A stretch of 64,000 nucleotides of DNA from Arctopsyche grandis (Eukaryota; Arthropoda; Insecta; Trichoptera; Hydropsychidae), in assembly GCF_051622035.1 (NCBI RefSeq), contig NC_135365.1:24676001-24740000 (forward strand), given 5' to 3'. The notes below the pieces were generated by a model, which worked only from the letters and a program-made list of their open reading frames with translations, did not search any database and was not told the DNA's origin. The translations under genes and the position numbers were made by a program. Below, piece after piece: positions 44,394-57,836 of the stretch (position 1 is its first letter; the number at the start of each line of letters is the position of its first letter).

Positions 44394-44866
44394 ATAAAAG
44401 AATATTGATAATAACTAAGTTTTTAATTATTACAATTGACTTGATGGTACTAATAATAAACTTCCATTTTTATGATTGGAATTCGAAATAAACTATAGAA
44501 TATTAATGTGAATTATTTAATTCATTGATTTGGGGCCATTTAGAGCAGTGGTACTAACAACCAAAAATACTCATACTCGATAGATTCAAATTAATTTGTA
44601 TATATTTTTTAATTATATTCCTTTGTTTGTTTTTTTTTTCACTTTTTCAATATTATAAATCTGACCGATTGACTGACTGATGAAATGCGAGATTGCACCA
44701 ATTTTAAATCAACATAAAATCTATCCAAAATACATACATAATACATATTAATAAAATCTATCCAAAATGCATATTAATAAGCTATAAATGATCCATATAT
44801 AAGTAATTTTATTTATAACTTTTTTTTATAATTTTATTTTTCTTCAAAATATTCTAGTTAACATAT

Positions 44867-45274
44867 TGTTGCGTAGGAGTGGGTGGAGGATCCAAGTAAA
44901 AGGCCAAAGTCGTTTCACAGCATTTATTGATGATTAAGGAGATACACGCACTGGCAGTGCTCAGTCCAGAATGACATGATATCGCCTAAGTATTGCCTTA
45001 TAAGGGATAGATCTCTCAGGACATCTTAGAAGTCTAATCTGTTTACCTATTGTATAGTCACGTACGGATATGTCTTCCCACGACATTCGGTCTCATGGTA
45101 CAGGTTAATTCTGAGAAAGGACCAATAACAGCCAACTCGGTCGCCATTGTTTAGCCTACATGCACTTAGGGTCTAGATATAATCCTTGAAACCAATTATC
45201 ACGGTCGCACGGGGTTCAGGGATGCGCCTCGGCTTAATCCAACTACTCGGCGGCTCTTTTTAGTATACGTAACA
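44867..45274 (-). mobile_element. Second solo LTR-like element (408 bp)
   Basis: Begins TGTTGCGTAGG and ends TATACGTAACA, the same style of ends as the solo LTR at 4535-4881, though the interior differs. On the minus strand CTTATAAGG (TATA-like) precedes ATCAATAAATG (polyadenylation signal). No matching flank duplication was seen. Confidence 0.6.
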
Positions 45275-45379
45275 CTTACAACAAAAAATTAGTCTTTATG
45301 GTACTTGTGATTTACGTCGCAATCGGGGTGGGCTATGGAGTCCTGGATCAAAAATTACCGACTTCCATTGCAAACTCCA

Positions 45380-45455
45380 ACCATTGATTTTTAAATTCTT
45401 TTTATTATTACTAAATTATGTTCGCAATAAGTTTTATATATATTTTAACCCTGCG
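45380..45455 (-). mobile_element. Jockey LINE 3' UTR relic
   Basis: GATTTTTAAAT-CTTTTTATTATTAC-AAATTATGTTC matches the LINE 3' UTR at 1476-1550. No coding part. Confidence 0.6.
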
Positions 45456-45458
45456 TTA

Positions 45459-45697
45459 CAAACCATTGCAAACCGAGCGGGCGCATGCTCATTTCGCTGC
45501 ATGCTCATTTCATACTTTTGTCTCGGATTTTGCCATTTTAAACTTGCCAGAAAGATCCAACTCAATTTTAAGAATTGCCAACCATCAATGTACATCGAAA
45601 TATCATCTGCGCAACCCCATGAATATCTCGTCTTTCGTACATGTATTTAAAATGTAAACGAAATGAGCATGGCGCCGAGTGGTTTGCAATCATTTGC
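45459..45697. mobile_element. MITE with about 38-bp TIRs, containing a foldback-arm relic
   Basis: The left arm 45459-45496 (CAAACCATTGCAAACC, GCATGCTCATTTCG) is matched inverted by 45659-45697 (CGAAATGAGCATGG, GGTTTGCAAT). The interior 45538-45620 resembles one arm of the foldback at 14310-14400 (CCAGAAAGATCCAACTCAAT). Confidence 0.65.
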
Positions 45698-45699
45698 AG

Positions 45700-48600
45700 C
45701 AAACCCAGAAATTATTAAATTTAATAATTCAATAAGATGAGAGACATACCATAACAGGTACTATTAATTGGAAAAAATAATAAAAAGGAGTCGGAGTCGG
45801 TTGATTTTTTACGACTCCGACTTCATAGTCCTGGTCACAATTGAAGCGTCCTCGTCGGTGGCCTGTTTTGAGATTGTAACTGCAACTATGTAGTTAAAGG
45901 CAGATGTAATTTTATAATAATATTGTTATTTGCGAATGATAGTAGGGACGATAGAAGTGGATTATCTGAAACTACATATTTACGTAGGTGTATGTAGTTT
46001 TGCACAAAATTCGAAAATTTTGCTTTTTAAATTATACATATAAGCTCGGGATGTATAAAATTGAAGCTTAGCTTCATTGAAACAAAAAAAGTTGTTGGAT
46101 TTTGACTGTGTTTTTTTGTGCTTGATTAGTTCTGAATCACTTTTGGAGTTAGCTGTCATTGACAAATGACAAATCTACACACATAAAAGAAATATTTTGA
46201 ACTTTGAAGTGAGGAAATATTATAATATGAAATTAAGTTTTAAAATGATTTTGCTAATATTTTTTTATAAAATAGTAATTTTGATTAATTCCAGAATTCC
46301 ATTTAGACTTATGAAATTGAATACAAAAAGGCTTTTTAATGAATTTAAAAAAAAATACTTGTCGAACTACGTATAATTATATTGCGAAAAAAGTTACCTA
46401 TCTTAACCTGATGAAAAATCAATGACATTAACATTTGACTCATCTGAAAATTGTAAGCTAAGTAAAAAGTAAATGCCATTTACATACATTTGACTCATCG
46501 GAAAATTTTAACCTAACCTAACCTGGCAAAAAAGTCAATGAAATGGTGGATAAACACATAGTAATAAATGACGTCACTTTTTAATTAAGCATTTACGTTC
46601 AGTCGTAAATGTAAGCAATAGTAAGCAATACAAATTGAAATAAAATATAATGTAACGAAATGTTGTTTGTATGTTAAGTGTAAGAAGCCGGAAAATAGTT
46701 GTCTGGAATGACATAAAACAATTTATGTATTCCTTCCTTCCTACGTCAAATTTTCTCAGCTTCTTGCGACTTACGTAAATTATTTTCATTCACCCCAACT
46801 TTTTCCAAGCCACCCTTTCCCACCCTCTTTTCCATTTCACCCAGCACGCACACATACACAAATGTATATGTATGTATAGTTGAACCTGACCATGCCGAAT
46901 CATAAATACGGTGCGCGCGTCACACCGCTACTACATAATCTATCATTCGCTCTCCGACCGTCAGCCGGAGAACAACTAGGTGTTGTCTGTTCCACAGCTA
47001 CGACAAATATAATCCAAAAATAGCAATTTTACAAATTTCAGGATGCGGAAAATATAATTCGGCAATTTCAATTAAAAATAAACCGTTGAAAATATTATTA
47101 AAAAATTGTTAAAAATAGCAAAAATAATTATGAATTATTCATACGTGTGTACTTCTATGAATTTTTAACATAATTATTTATCGACACAGATTCGCAAAAT
47201 TTTGCAACACCTACGTTTATTATTCGAGTATAAACATTTCATTATTTGAATAGCGTTATCGATTTATGATTAACTTTCTGATCGATCATTTCCCGTATCG
47301 CGCGCGCTTATCGATCGCCATCAATCATCGGTGTTTTACAGTGTTGGTTTTACTGCATTATTACTATTAAAGTTGCACCGTTATGTTTTAATGAATAACA
47401 TAATTAATTATTATCATCCGGTGTATGTATGCGTGTGTAAGATTGTTCAACGACTTGTCGCATTATTTATGTTTCAAATAATTAACGAAACTCTTAACTG
47501 TAACTGTACGTAATCGTAACGACGTCTCCAGTTACCGATTACGACTAATTGCGTATCATTTTTCACACAATAATAATGGGTAATATAAACTAATTGGAAC
47601 AGTTATAATATTCCATGTACTTAATATTTGAAACTGTAATATTATATTTATATACATAATAATATTATATATGTAATCTTCGAATGAATCACGTCCATAC
47701 AAATGTCAAATGTTTAATAGGTGAGCGAATATCTGCACAATTGAATCATCATTACATTTGTGGTTTCTTGTGCCTAATTTGGAGACCCATAAGCTTGCGG
47801 TAAATCCATTTTAATATCATCATACAGTGTCAACAACCTCTGTGGCCGCAAGAGCATTTAATAAGTTTATGTTGAATCCTTGAATTAAACACACTTTCAA
47901 TGCGATGTCGTCGCGCTCAATTCGATTACGTAAAATTGAAAAATACACAAATATGTACTTACATACATGCAACGATAGAAATTTATCTAAATATCAATGC
48001 GAGGATAGTTACAATCCATTTGTCATACAACAGTCGATGTAGAATTGGTTGATTAGTTCTGAGAATTGATACTAATGGGTCAACATCAAAATCTTCTGAG
48101 AAAACTGGGTTACCCAATTATCTTTATATGTACTTTAAATCATATTGTACACATGCACTTGATCGAATAAAGTGTAGTTAAGATAAATAATCTTAGTAAA
48201 TACTTGTTATTTAATAGAACAAAATATCCATATTTGCATTATGTAATCATTATTACACCACATTTTATGTGCATACATATGTATCTTGCATGTTCTATCA
48301 GTGACTTGCGTACGTGATCAAACAAATTTATTTTATTTATTCTGAATATATATGTACATAATATAATTTAAGTATATGTACATTATATATCGTTATATAC
48401 ATATGTACATTCTTACACATTTCAGTTTAATTTGTAATATATTTATGTGCATGTATATTATGGCGTTAATAATTCCCACATGTGATTACTAAAGAAACTG
48501 GTTTTACAAATTTGATGAATAAATTAAGTATTTAATAAACAAGCAAAACTTTTCATACACTACAAAGCTTTGAAAACCCAGGATATGCATTTTCATATAC

Positions 48601-51550
48601 ATGTCAGTATTGGCTACGTCCACACTACCGATATCTACACCCGATATTTACGAATTTTTCCATAACCAGTTCCTAAATAGCAACCACAGGTTGCAAAGGT
48701 TCAGTAGTTACTTTGAGTATTTGAAATATCGGAACTACAGAATATTATTGAAAAGTTTCAAATATATTTGTGAAATATATGACTTAAATTTAGCCTTGAA
48801 ATTATCATGTTATATATATTGTTCAAAAAGAATAATGCAAAATTTGATCTTCAAAGCTTGGGCGGTATATGTATAATAATTATATAAAACCACAATTGTT
48901 TACCTTCTGATTATATCACCGCAACAATGTTTTTTTACTTTATTTTCCTTGTGAAGTTGACGTCAATTATTTACTGTCCTTCTTTGGCGGCAATAAAACG
49001 CACGCTTCTCAAATCGTTCATTAATATATACATTATATTATCTAATATTCAAATGAGAACATCGTTCCTAATCGTAACTTTCAATTGAAATCTCGTGACT
49101 GTCGTCACCAATATTGTGTCTACGCATCACAGTTTCAGCAACGCTGACTCCCGACTATCGAGATTTTATAATAGAGTTAACGTTTATAATGAAAAGAGCA
49201 AACGATTCTTGGCAAGTTCGAACGATTCGAGTAAAAGGAAAGCAAACTTTTCGTCCAAGCCCTCGATTGTTTCGATTCGGTTCCCGGAAAAATCGTTAAG
49301 TCTGACTCACACTTTCAAACGAATTTTCCTATTGCTTATTGCGCAACAGCTACTACGACACGTCATCGCTTCTCTGGAAAATTGGCGTGTTTACAAAACG
49401 TACGAATTTACCCCAATTTGTTCCTAATCTAAATACACGCTACGTGATGCACAAAAAACAATTATAATTTATTTTTCATTCATTATCTTATACGGTAACG
49501 ATTATTTTGATATTTTACCACGTATACGTTTATCACTTTCGCTGCCTTTGATTTTTCGTATTAAATAACCGTTACTCATTCGACCTTATGCAATGTAATG
49601 ACTCAATGATGTGACGATGATTCATACGACTCACTCAGATGGAGACCATTTCGAAAGAGGGGCAAACTCTTCTTGTTATTTATGACGATATTATAATGAT
49701 GACTGATATTTCAGATTAGTCTTGCTATTTACGTGGCGTACGTGCTAATAAAGGAAATTATTTACCGATCATATCCGTTTAAAACTTTGTTTTATCGGAA
49801 CATATTGACGTAAAGTTAATAATTATATGTATTAAAATAAATATTTATTTATTCAATATGGTTTTTATCATATTTGTGGAGTAATTTCTTTCTGTGAAAA
49901 GTTCAGTTGAATGATACGTATATCATATAATAATTGTATAAACATTGATGAGTAATATAATGTGGTGAAGAAATTCTAACTAACTATCATTACTATGTCT
50001 ATAAATAACAGGAAAGAATACATACTCAAGTGCAGTATATGCATGGGTGTATGAATAAAAATCGATTGTTTGTGTGTTTAAATTATTTCTTAAGAATTAG
50101 TGACGTTACTGTTGCCCCCACAGGTCGAGGAAGGATGTTGGAATGTTTGCAATTATTAACTGCAATGTGTTAAAATAAAAAAAAATTGCGAATCGCCCAA
50201 CTCATACTACGCCTCTTCGCTTTATTTATTTTGGAAACATAATTTTCATTGGAAAATATTAGCGAGAATTCCATTCATAATGCCAAGAATTAACATAAAT
50301 ATTTTCAATTCGCGCGTTTTTCAACACTACAATACGAAAGGCTAGTAAAGCTTGTATGATATGTATTTTGGAAAGTGCTCGTTTTCATAAGGTTAAGGCT
50401 TTTGTGAATACATACCTGCATAAATAACATTATATTATATAAACAAGCCTTTGAAAACTGTATTGAAATTTAGTCGTAACCTGAATTGGAGTGTGAGTTA
50501 CATATAACTTGAGTTTAAGTCGAAGTCATAGCTTTGAATGATTTGAGACTATGTAAACTTTGAAAGATGCCATGATGACCATGACTCATGATTGGCACAA
50601 GTCTAAACATGCCAAATTGGCTTTTTAAGGCCACTGATCTATATAAATGAGAATATATGAGTCACCGCCGTTTCAATTTAATATAAGTTATACAGTTAAA
50701 TGTAAATGGCGGGCATTGTGAATGATATTTCTTTAACAATGAAAACGCTTTGAATTTGGAATATTTTTTACATAAACAGATGATGGTGTTAAATTGGATA
50801 AGAAATATTAAACCGGTGCGTATTGTGAATTTCGTAACATCGAGTTAAATGAAATTATTAAGAACGGTTGAAATGCAATACAATCTTATGTCAAGTGTTG
50901 AATTATAATATTATATTATATAAAAATATTAAAAAAAATCATCACAGCCGTAATTTAAACCGAACCCCGATCGTATTCCACAAAAAAGTCTTAAAATGCG
51001 GTCGGAATTGAATCGCCAAACTGCACAGGTCGATAGCCTTTATATAGTTGAACGCGTTGCATTGTTCCCAAAAGGAAAAATGGAGATATTATATTTTATA
51101 ATTCTTTTTTTACGAATACAATTGTTAAACTCTAAGGTCAGACAGTTGCACGTCTAGGGTCGACCCCAGCTGTGCCGACACAAAAATAGTTTACGTCAGT
51201 GTTAATAAGATGTGTGTGCGAGTGTGTGCATGTCCATGTACAATGTGCAGCCATCAAGTGCACCGCCTTGCATCGACGATGTGTATAATTGTGCAGTCGA
51301 GTCACGTTTATTTCTACGCAGACGTCTGGACAGAAGTGCATTTCCTTCGTTCGTCGGTCTCACTCTCCCTTTTATTCCGTTTCGGATGCATTCTGGTCAA
51401 CCAGAGTTACCGCTCGCATGGAACGCTGTGGGACGCACTGGTATTTTTAATTAGCCGTAATAAATTCACCCGTATTGTATTCGGTGTATGGACTGAATGT
51501 TTATGGTTCGATTAAAGCCATGGGAGTGTTTCGAGCATTTTTGTAGACGG
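45700..51550. other. Gene-free AT-rich stretch
   Basis: No recognised gene. 46800-46990 is locally GC-richer with TAAATACGGTGCGCGCG and may be a promoter, and 51120-51460 is also less AT-rich, but neither has an identifiable ORF. TTACGTAA sites occur at about 46771 and 47924. Confidence 0.3.
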
Positions 51551-51556
51551 GATTAA

Positions 51557-52070
51557 GAGGGCTGAACAGCAGCGCATTGTCCATACAAACGTACTTTACT
51601 TCTCCCTTCCTCAATTATGGCACTAGAGAAATTATTTTTTAATATGCTATGGATATCCACCATTGGGGTGCATCTATCGTTTTATTTTTTTGATTAATTA
51701 TTTTTTATAGGAGCTAGGAGCCGCCAAACATCTATAAAATCGCCTCTTTTTTACACCCACGAAACGAGTCCAGTGTGCTTATTTGACGATCGATTTAAAA
51801 AAAAATACGCCGATAGATGCACAGAAAGTATCTCTCTCATACCGATGATGATTTTTTTTTAATTAGTCCAGTTTTGGAGGAGAAAATAGGAGAATACGAA
51901 ACCTCGATTTTGTCAATTTAAAATACGTTTTATCTGGTCGAAGCGCAACTGTCGCATTCACTCAATATATATATTGTCGCATTCACTCAATATATACATA
52001 CACTCAATATATATATATATATCGAAGAAAGGAACGGTAACAAAATTAAGGTTTCGGGTGTACAGCCCTC
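51557..52070 (+). mobile_element. TTAA-flanked MITE, copy 1 (514 bp)
   Basis: Flanked by TTAA at 51553-51556 and 52071-52074. Short inverted ends GAGGGCTGAAC and GTACAGCCCTC. The interior includes a duplicated TGTCGCATTCACTCAATATA. Matches 55519-56039 inverted over its whole length. TTAA target and short TIRs suggest a piggyBac-mobilised element. No ORF. Confidence 0.85.
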
Positions 52071-52074
52071 TTAA

Positions 52075-54060
52075 GATTGATAGATCAAACTGATGGTTCG
52101 ACTGGATAAGGACTTGACTGCGTATTCAACTGAGAGTTCAACTTGAACTTGAATTTAAATTAGACTCGAAGGCTTGTCGATAGATTGGCTGGAGACTGGA
52201 TTTTACTACTGGATTTTACTACTGGATTTAACTATGTGATTTTTAAAATTATACACCCTATATTTATTGTATTCCTAGAATGAACTACGAGAAATTTATT
52301 TTAATAGATTTTGTATGATTTAGAAAAGGGGTACATCGTAAAAAAATACATTTATACAGTTCCAAAGTATGATTTAAAGGCGGTAGCGATAAGTCATGTT
52401 TTTAACTGTTCGCTTGCATATTCTTGTTGATCGATGAATCAATGCGAGAGAAAGAGACAGCTATATTTTCGTAAGCTATTGTTTTCGTCGCTTTTGGCAC
52501 GTGGCTATTGATTCATGCAGTCGTCGGTTGGCCTTACCTATGTGCGTTTGCATGTTGATGCTTGTCGTTATTTTTTAATACAAAAATAGTCAAAAAAATG
52601 CTTTAGGACTAAAATTTTTTTATGTTGATGTATTAAATGATTAATAAGATATATATTGAACCTATTTGTATTGAGAAAAGCTGTATTTTGATTTAAAAAT
52701 ACTGGGGTCTTACTCGACCCCGGTTCGGGACACTCGTTCGATCTCGACGCTCCGTCCTTCAAAGGCTTAATACTCCCATGGACTAAGTATTGGATCGAGT
52801 ATTCTACTAAAGGCTCGATTGATGGCGTACTTGAATAAAGATTGGACTTAACTGAGAGTTCGAGTGCATATTTGAGTACTTCACTCGACGCTAAATTTAA
52901 TTTAATTTTTCATAGATATATACCAGGAAGGCCCAACAGGTATTGCAATCCCTAGTCTGTACTTAAATTAACTACAACCACAGATCTTTAAAAACTTCCA
53001 TCAACTACAATTATTGAAAACATATTTGTAAAGTTGTATGCAAACTCCATCTTTTTTTATTTTAATTGTTTTTACATAGATACATACGTATATACCAGGG
53101 AGCTCTAACAGGTAGACCCCAATGCGCCTTCTTTGACAATTAGTTAAAAATATTGCAGCATTTTTAATAACTGGATCGAATATTCGACAGGGAACTATAC
53201 TATATGTACAAAGATTTGACAGAAAGCTCGAATTATGAATTGAATGAGTATTCAATTGTAAGTTCTACTGAGTACTTCATCAAGGACTAAGCCGATTATT
53301 CGACTGATGACTCATCCCAAGACTTTTTGCCTGAGAAGTTTGATAATGGATTGAATGAGTATTTGACTGAAAACTTGATCGAATATTCGACACGGCTCTA
53401 CCTTAGATTTGACAGATAGTTCAAACTATGGATAGAATGAGTATTCAATTGTAAGCTCGACTGAGAACTTCATCGAAGACTAAACCGAATATTTGACTGA
53501 TGATTCTACTCAAGGCTGTAGATTTGACAGAAAGCTCGACTGATGAATTCGACTGAGTACTTGATCAAAGATTTGACTGATAGCTCAAATGATTGATCGA
53601 ATAAGTATTCAATAAGTATTGAACTGTAAGCTCGACTGAATACTTCATAGAAGACTAAATCGAAAATTTGCTAGTGATTCTACTCAATACTGTAGGTTTG
53701 ACTGAAAATTCAACTGAGGATTTGACCAATTACTTTTTCGAAAAATGGACTGAATATTTGACTGAGGACTACTCAATACTGTAAATTTGACTGAAAACTC
53801 AACCGTGGACTCTACTGAGTACTTCATCGAAGAATTAACTGAATATTTGACAGACGACTACTCAAGACTAGATTTTTCTGAGTATTGGACTGAGTACTTG
53901 ATCGAAGACTTTACTGATGACTCTACTTAAGACTGTAGATTTGACTGAAAATCCAACTGAGGATTCGACCGAGTACTTATCGAAAAATTAACTGAATTGA
54001 TTGAAAACTGTAATCATGGATTGAATGAGTGTTTGATTAAGTATTCAATTGTAAGCACGA
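52075..54060. repeat. Degenerate tandem-repeat field
   Basis: Short units of the type GACTGA(A/G)TACTTGATCGAAG recur with drift at 52080-52200, 52775-52900 and densely at 53210-54060. A higher-order period of roughly 85-90 bp is visible from 53680 (CTACTCAATACTGTA(G/A) recurring near 53681, 53769 and 53857, and as CTACTTAAGACTGTAG later). No long frame is open. Within it TATACCAGG(A/G)A..CTAACAGGTA-like blocks occur at 52919 and 53091. 52210-52760 is not repetitive. Confidence 0.7.
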
Positions 54061-54779
54061 CTACTAAATTAAGGATTCAACCTAATGTCATTTTTATGAC
54101 TTTAATTTTTGGATTTTTGACGTCTTTAAAAATTCGAAGGACATTAAGATATTTCTATGATCTTTCCACAAAAAAAAAGTTGCAATGTATTTGTGCGAAA
54201 AATATTATATAATCGATATTGAAATTATTGAAGCCAATGAGTCAAGTAAACAATGCATTTACCGTTGATGATTCCACAAGGTCTTGTCTAGACGTTACTG
54301 CAAGTTCCTAGTAATCTGAATCAAATTTAAGCAGTCGAATCAATTTTTAAGAAGAACAATTATCTCTTCGTACATACGTAGACATAAAACGATCGCACAA
54401 TAAGCTAATAGGTTTTCCATGAATCGTACGACCGCTAGTTTTGTCCCACGCCAAGTCTGGATCCAATTTGTTCCGTTCCCGGAACGTGACCAGTCTACGA
54501 AACAGTTTAGTCGTCGTTTGTATTATATTAAATAATCGCGTGTATTTACACAATTCTATGAAATGGTGAAACATTGTTTCGCATTCGGATGGGCGTGTAC
54601 GGTTTCGAGTTCGCGCCATCGAATGATTTAAACGGGTAAATTGTATGATGATGTTGATTAAACGTTTGAAATTACACGAGGAGTGTTCGTTGGGCCGTTT
54701 TAAATCATCTTTGTTATAAAATAATGCGTGTTTATTTTCGTACGAGTCATGGTTTTTATATCGTCGTCAGTTTTGTGTA

Positions 54780-55110
54780 TTTGTGTCGTTATATCTAGAG
54801 AATACCTGGTCCTAGTGTCGCCCCTGTGTTATTACCAGTGCCGGTTTTAGGGGGGGGGGGCTGGGTCGGGCGGTATCCGAGGGCGCAAAATAAATTAGGG
54901 CGCCGCTCGATACGCCAAATGCGCTTTAAAATTTAAAATTAGAGCGCCAAAAGCCATAAATAATTTTAGATTAGAGCGCCAAAGGCGAATAAGAAAAAAT
55001 TGCCCGAGGGCGCCATTGGGAGTTCATGGGGTATGTTCATATACACAAATTTACACAGTTAGGCAAAACCGTAGCCGGAGAAGGGGGGGGGGGGGGGGGC
55101 TATGGGGGCA
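54780..55110. repeat. GC-rich interspersed repeat with GAGCGCCAAA iterations and G runs
   Basis: CCGGTTTTAGGGGGG, then three spaced copies of AGAGCGCCAAA/GGGCGCC, and a G run at 55084-55099. Similar G-rich, GGGCCCGG-containing pieces recur at 55410-55512 and 61743-61800. No coding content. Confidence 0.6.
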
Positions 55111-55518
55111 CTAGCACCCTCAAATAAAAAAAAATAATAATTATGATAATTATATCAAGATATATGAATAAAATTTTTACTCCTTGAATTAAACACACAT
55201 ATTTTATTTATATTATTGGATAAACAAGAAAACTGTATTAAAGCGCCACAGATGTAATTTTTTTTCGAAAAAATAACAAAATAATTTGATAATTTGGTCC
55301 GAAAAAATAAAAAAAATAGAAAAATAGAATATGTGTATATATAATAATTTTCCGCGAATTTCAAAAACGAAAAAAGCTTGTGAAATTTTTCATTTAAAAT
55401 AAAAAAATGTTAGGGGGGGGGGTCTATGTTGGATCCCCCTCTCTGAAAAAAATCCTGGACTATGGTATAAGTACACAGGGCCGTGGAGAGGGGGAGTATT
55501 TTAAGGGCCCGGTCTTAA

Positions 55519-56039
55519 GAGGGCTGTACACCCGAAACCTTAATTTTGTTACCGTTCCTTTCTTCGATATATATATTGAGTGTATTTATATATTGAGTGA
55601 ATGCGACAATATATATCAATATATATATTGAGTGAATGCGACAGTTGCACTTCGACCAGATAAAATGTATTTTAAATTGACAAAATCGAGGTTTCGTATT
55701 CAACTATTTTCTCCTCCAAAACTGGACCAATTTTTTAAAAAATTTCATCATCGGTATGAGAAAGATACTTTCTGTGCATCTATCGGCGTATTTTTTTTAA
55801 AATCGACCGTTAAATAAGCACGCTGGACTCGTTTTGTGGGTGTAAAAAAGAGGCGATTTTATAGATGTTTGGCGGCTCCTAGCTCCTATAAAAAATAATG
55901 AATCAAAAAAATAAAACGATAGATGCACCCCAATGGTGGATATCCATAGCATATTAAAAAATACTTTCTCTAGTGCCATAATTGAGGAAGGGAGAAGTAT
56001 AGTACGTTTGTATGGACAAGGCGCTGCTGTCCAGCCCTC
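55519..56039 (-). mobile_element. TTAA-flanked MITE, copy 2 (inverted, 521 bp)
   Basis: Flanked by TTAA at 55515-55518 and 56040-56043, with the same ends and interior as 51557-52070 in reverse (AACCTTAATTTTGTTACCG ... GGAGAAGTATAGTACG). Substitutions are few, so both copies seem recent. Confidence 0.85.
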
Positions 56040-56049
56040 TTAAATGGTA

Positions 56050-57075
56050 AGCGATGTAAACGAAGCCTGCAAATTCTCGTCCGCCCAGTGGTGATGAATT
56101 CGTCGACAAAATTCGCAACTATTATTTTTATTTTAATCACTCTTTTTTCCCTGAATTTTCTCTCGGTGTCTATGCATGCATTATACGTACATACATATGC
56201 ATATGAAAACAAAAAGTTGTTATTCATAGCAGGTTATCCAATGTTCTCCATTGCAAGTCATTTGTCTTTCATCGTATTTTTTCATCAGGTAATATTACCG
56301 AAATAATACATAGATAATATCACCCCACAGCATCAGATGTGATACATCATAATGTGAATTTCATCATAGCAGATACATCTGACACAAACATTTATTCTTC
56401 TGGAATAATCGCTCCAATGAGGACCTGATCCGTCGGCATAATTGGAGCAAGCCAGTGGGGAAGCAGGCCATGACGCACAACTGTGTCTGAGAGGGAGAGG
56501 GACGGATTCTCTTCCTAGAGAGGGACGAAAGTACAGAACGATGGGGAGGAGGAAAAGGGGGAGAGAGAGGGGTGAGGAGACGAGACGGACACATCCTGTC
56601 GGTGCAAACGGTGACCCGTTCCGAGCATGACCTTACATGAAATTCACTCAACCTATTCAAATGTAAATGAACGTACATATATATATATGTATGTATGTAC
56701 ATATAAACAAAAAAAAAAAAGAAATCCCCCGTACTAGCGATATATCATGACGTGTTCCATGCATACGTAATCGGCAATGTGCGATGTCGTTTTATAAAAT
56801 AATATTTAGACAGTCTTAAGGTAATTAATGATTGAAATGAGAGTTGCATATATACATATGTGCATAAGTATGTGTCAGCAGTGCCAATAAAATTATACGA
56901 GTCTTAGCAGAAAAGTTTTACACCATGCACTTTTTGTATAACAAACTCACTTAAATAATACTGCTAGACCGAATTAATGATGCATGTACACAAACCTGAC
57001 ATTCAAGGTGAGTACATTTCATTCTTGACACTTTTACATGTCTTCCAGAAATCATAAAAAATTCATTGAAAAATT
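56050..57075. other. Stretch without a recognised gene
   Basis: 56440-56600 is purine-rich (GAGGGAGAGGG, GGGGAGGAGGAAAAGGGG). Nothing else supported. Confidence 0.3.
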
Positions 57076-57079
57076 TCAA

Positions 57080-57717
57080 ATGCGCAGTAGATTTTTTACA
57101 GAAGTCTAGGCGAGATCGTCTGGAATTTAAATTTGGATAAATTATGTATTCTTTGTTAGCATTGAAACTGTTATTGTGTAGTTAAAATGCGTCGCAGATG
57201 AAATATTGAGATGTTGATGAAAATTTTCCGTATATATGTACATATTTAGCTTTACACATTAGTTGAGCACTAGAAGTTGGATAAGTGATTTATGGGTACT
57301 AAAAATAAAAACATTAAAATTTGCTGCACGTGATATTTTTTATATTAATTCAAGAATGCTGATTGAGTGAGTATTGCTTTCATTTTCTTGTCTTTTAATG
57401 AGATGCAAAAAAATAAAGAAAAAAATGCGTCGCAGATGTAATGTTTGTCAATGTCAATATGTGAGTCTTTAGGTTTCCATGTTAACATGGTTTCAAGTTT
57501 ATAAATCTTTTTAATTCAAATTTGTTTAAAAAATTATGGGAAAGCTGTTTTTAATATACATATAATTATATATTTTCTAAAAAATGTGCCGCAGTCCATA
57601 TTTTTTTTTATCAAGTTAGCCCTTTTCCCAGCACATTATGTACATTAGGATAATAAACGAACTTTGTAATTTATGATTAATTACCGTTTCAAAACGCGCC
57701 GCAGATTAATATTTTTC
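57080..57717 (+). repeat. Spaced GCGYCGCAG motif, six copies
   Basis: Copies start at 57080 (ATGCGCAGTAGATTTTTT), 57187 (ATGCGTCGCAGATGAAATAT), 57320 (TTTGCTGCACGTGATATTTT, weakest), 57425 (ATGCGTCGCAGATGTAATGT), 57584 (ATGTGCCGCAGTCCATATTT) and 57694 (ACGCGCCGCAGATTAATATT), 105-160 bp apart, all in one orientation. Sequence between copies is not obviously repeated. Function unknown. Confidence 0.65.
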
Positions 57718-57836
57718 CATACTGTCAATATAGTACTACCGACCGTCAGATTACTATTTTATCGATAGATTATATCAATATGTAAGGTAGTTTTATAATG
57801 AGAAAATTGAGATTTGCAAGCAATCGATTTATTTAC

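Noticed and set aside
52075-54060. CRISPR-like array
   Set aside because: Units are degenerate and contiguous, without constant repeats and unique spacers, and the DNA is eukaryotic.
56364-56702. 112-codon minus frame
   Set aside because: Comes from a purine-rich low-complexity tract, with no recognisable domain.
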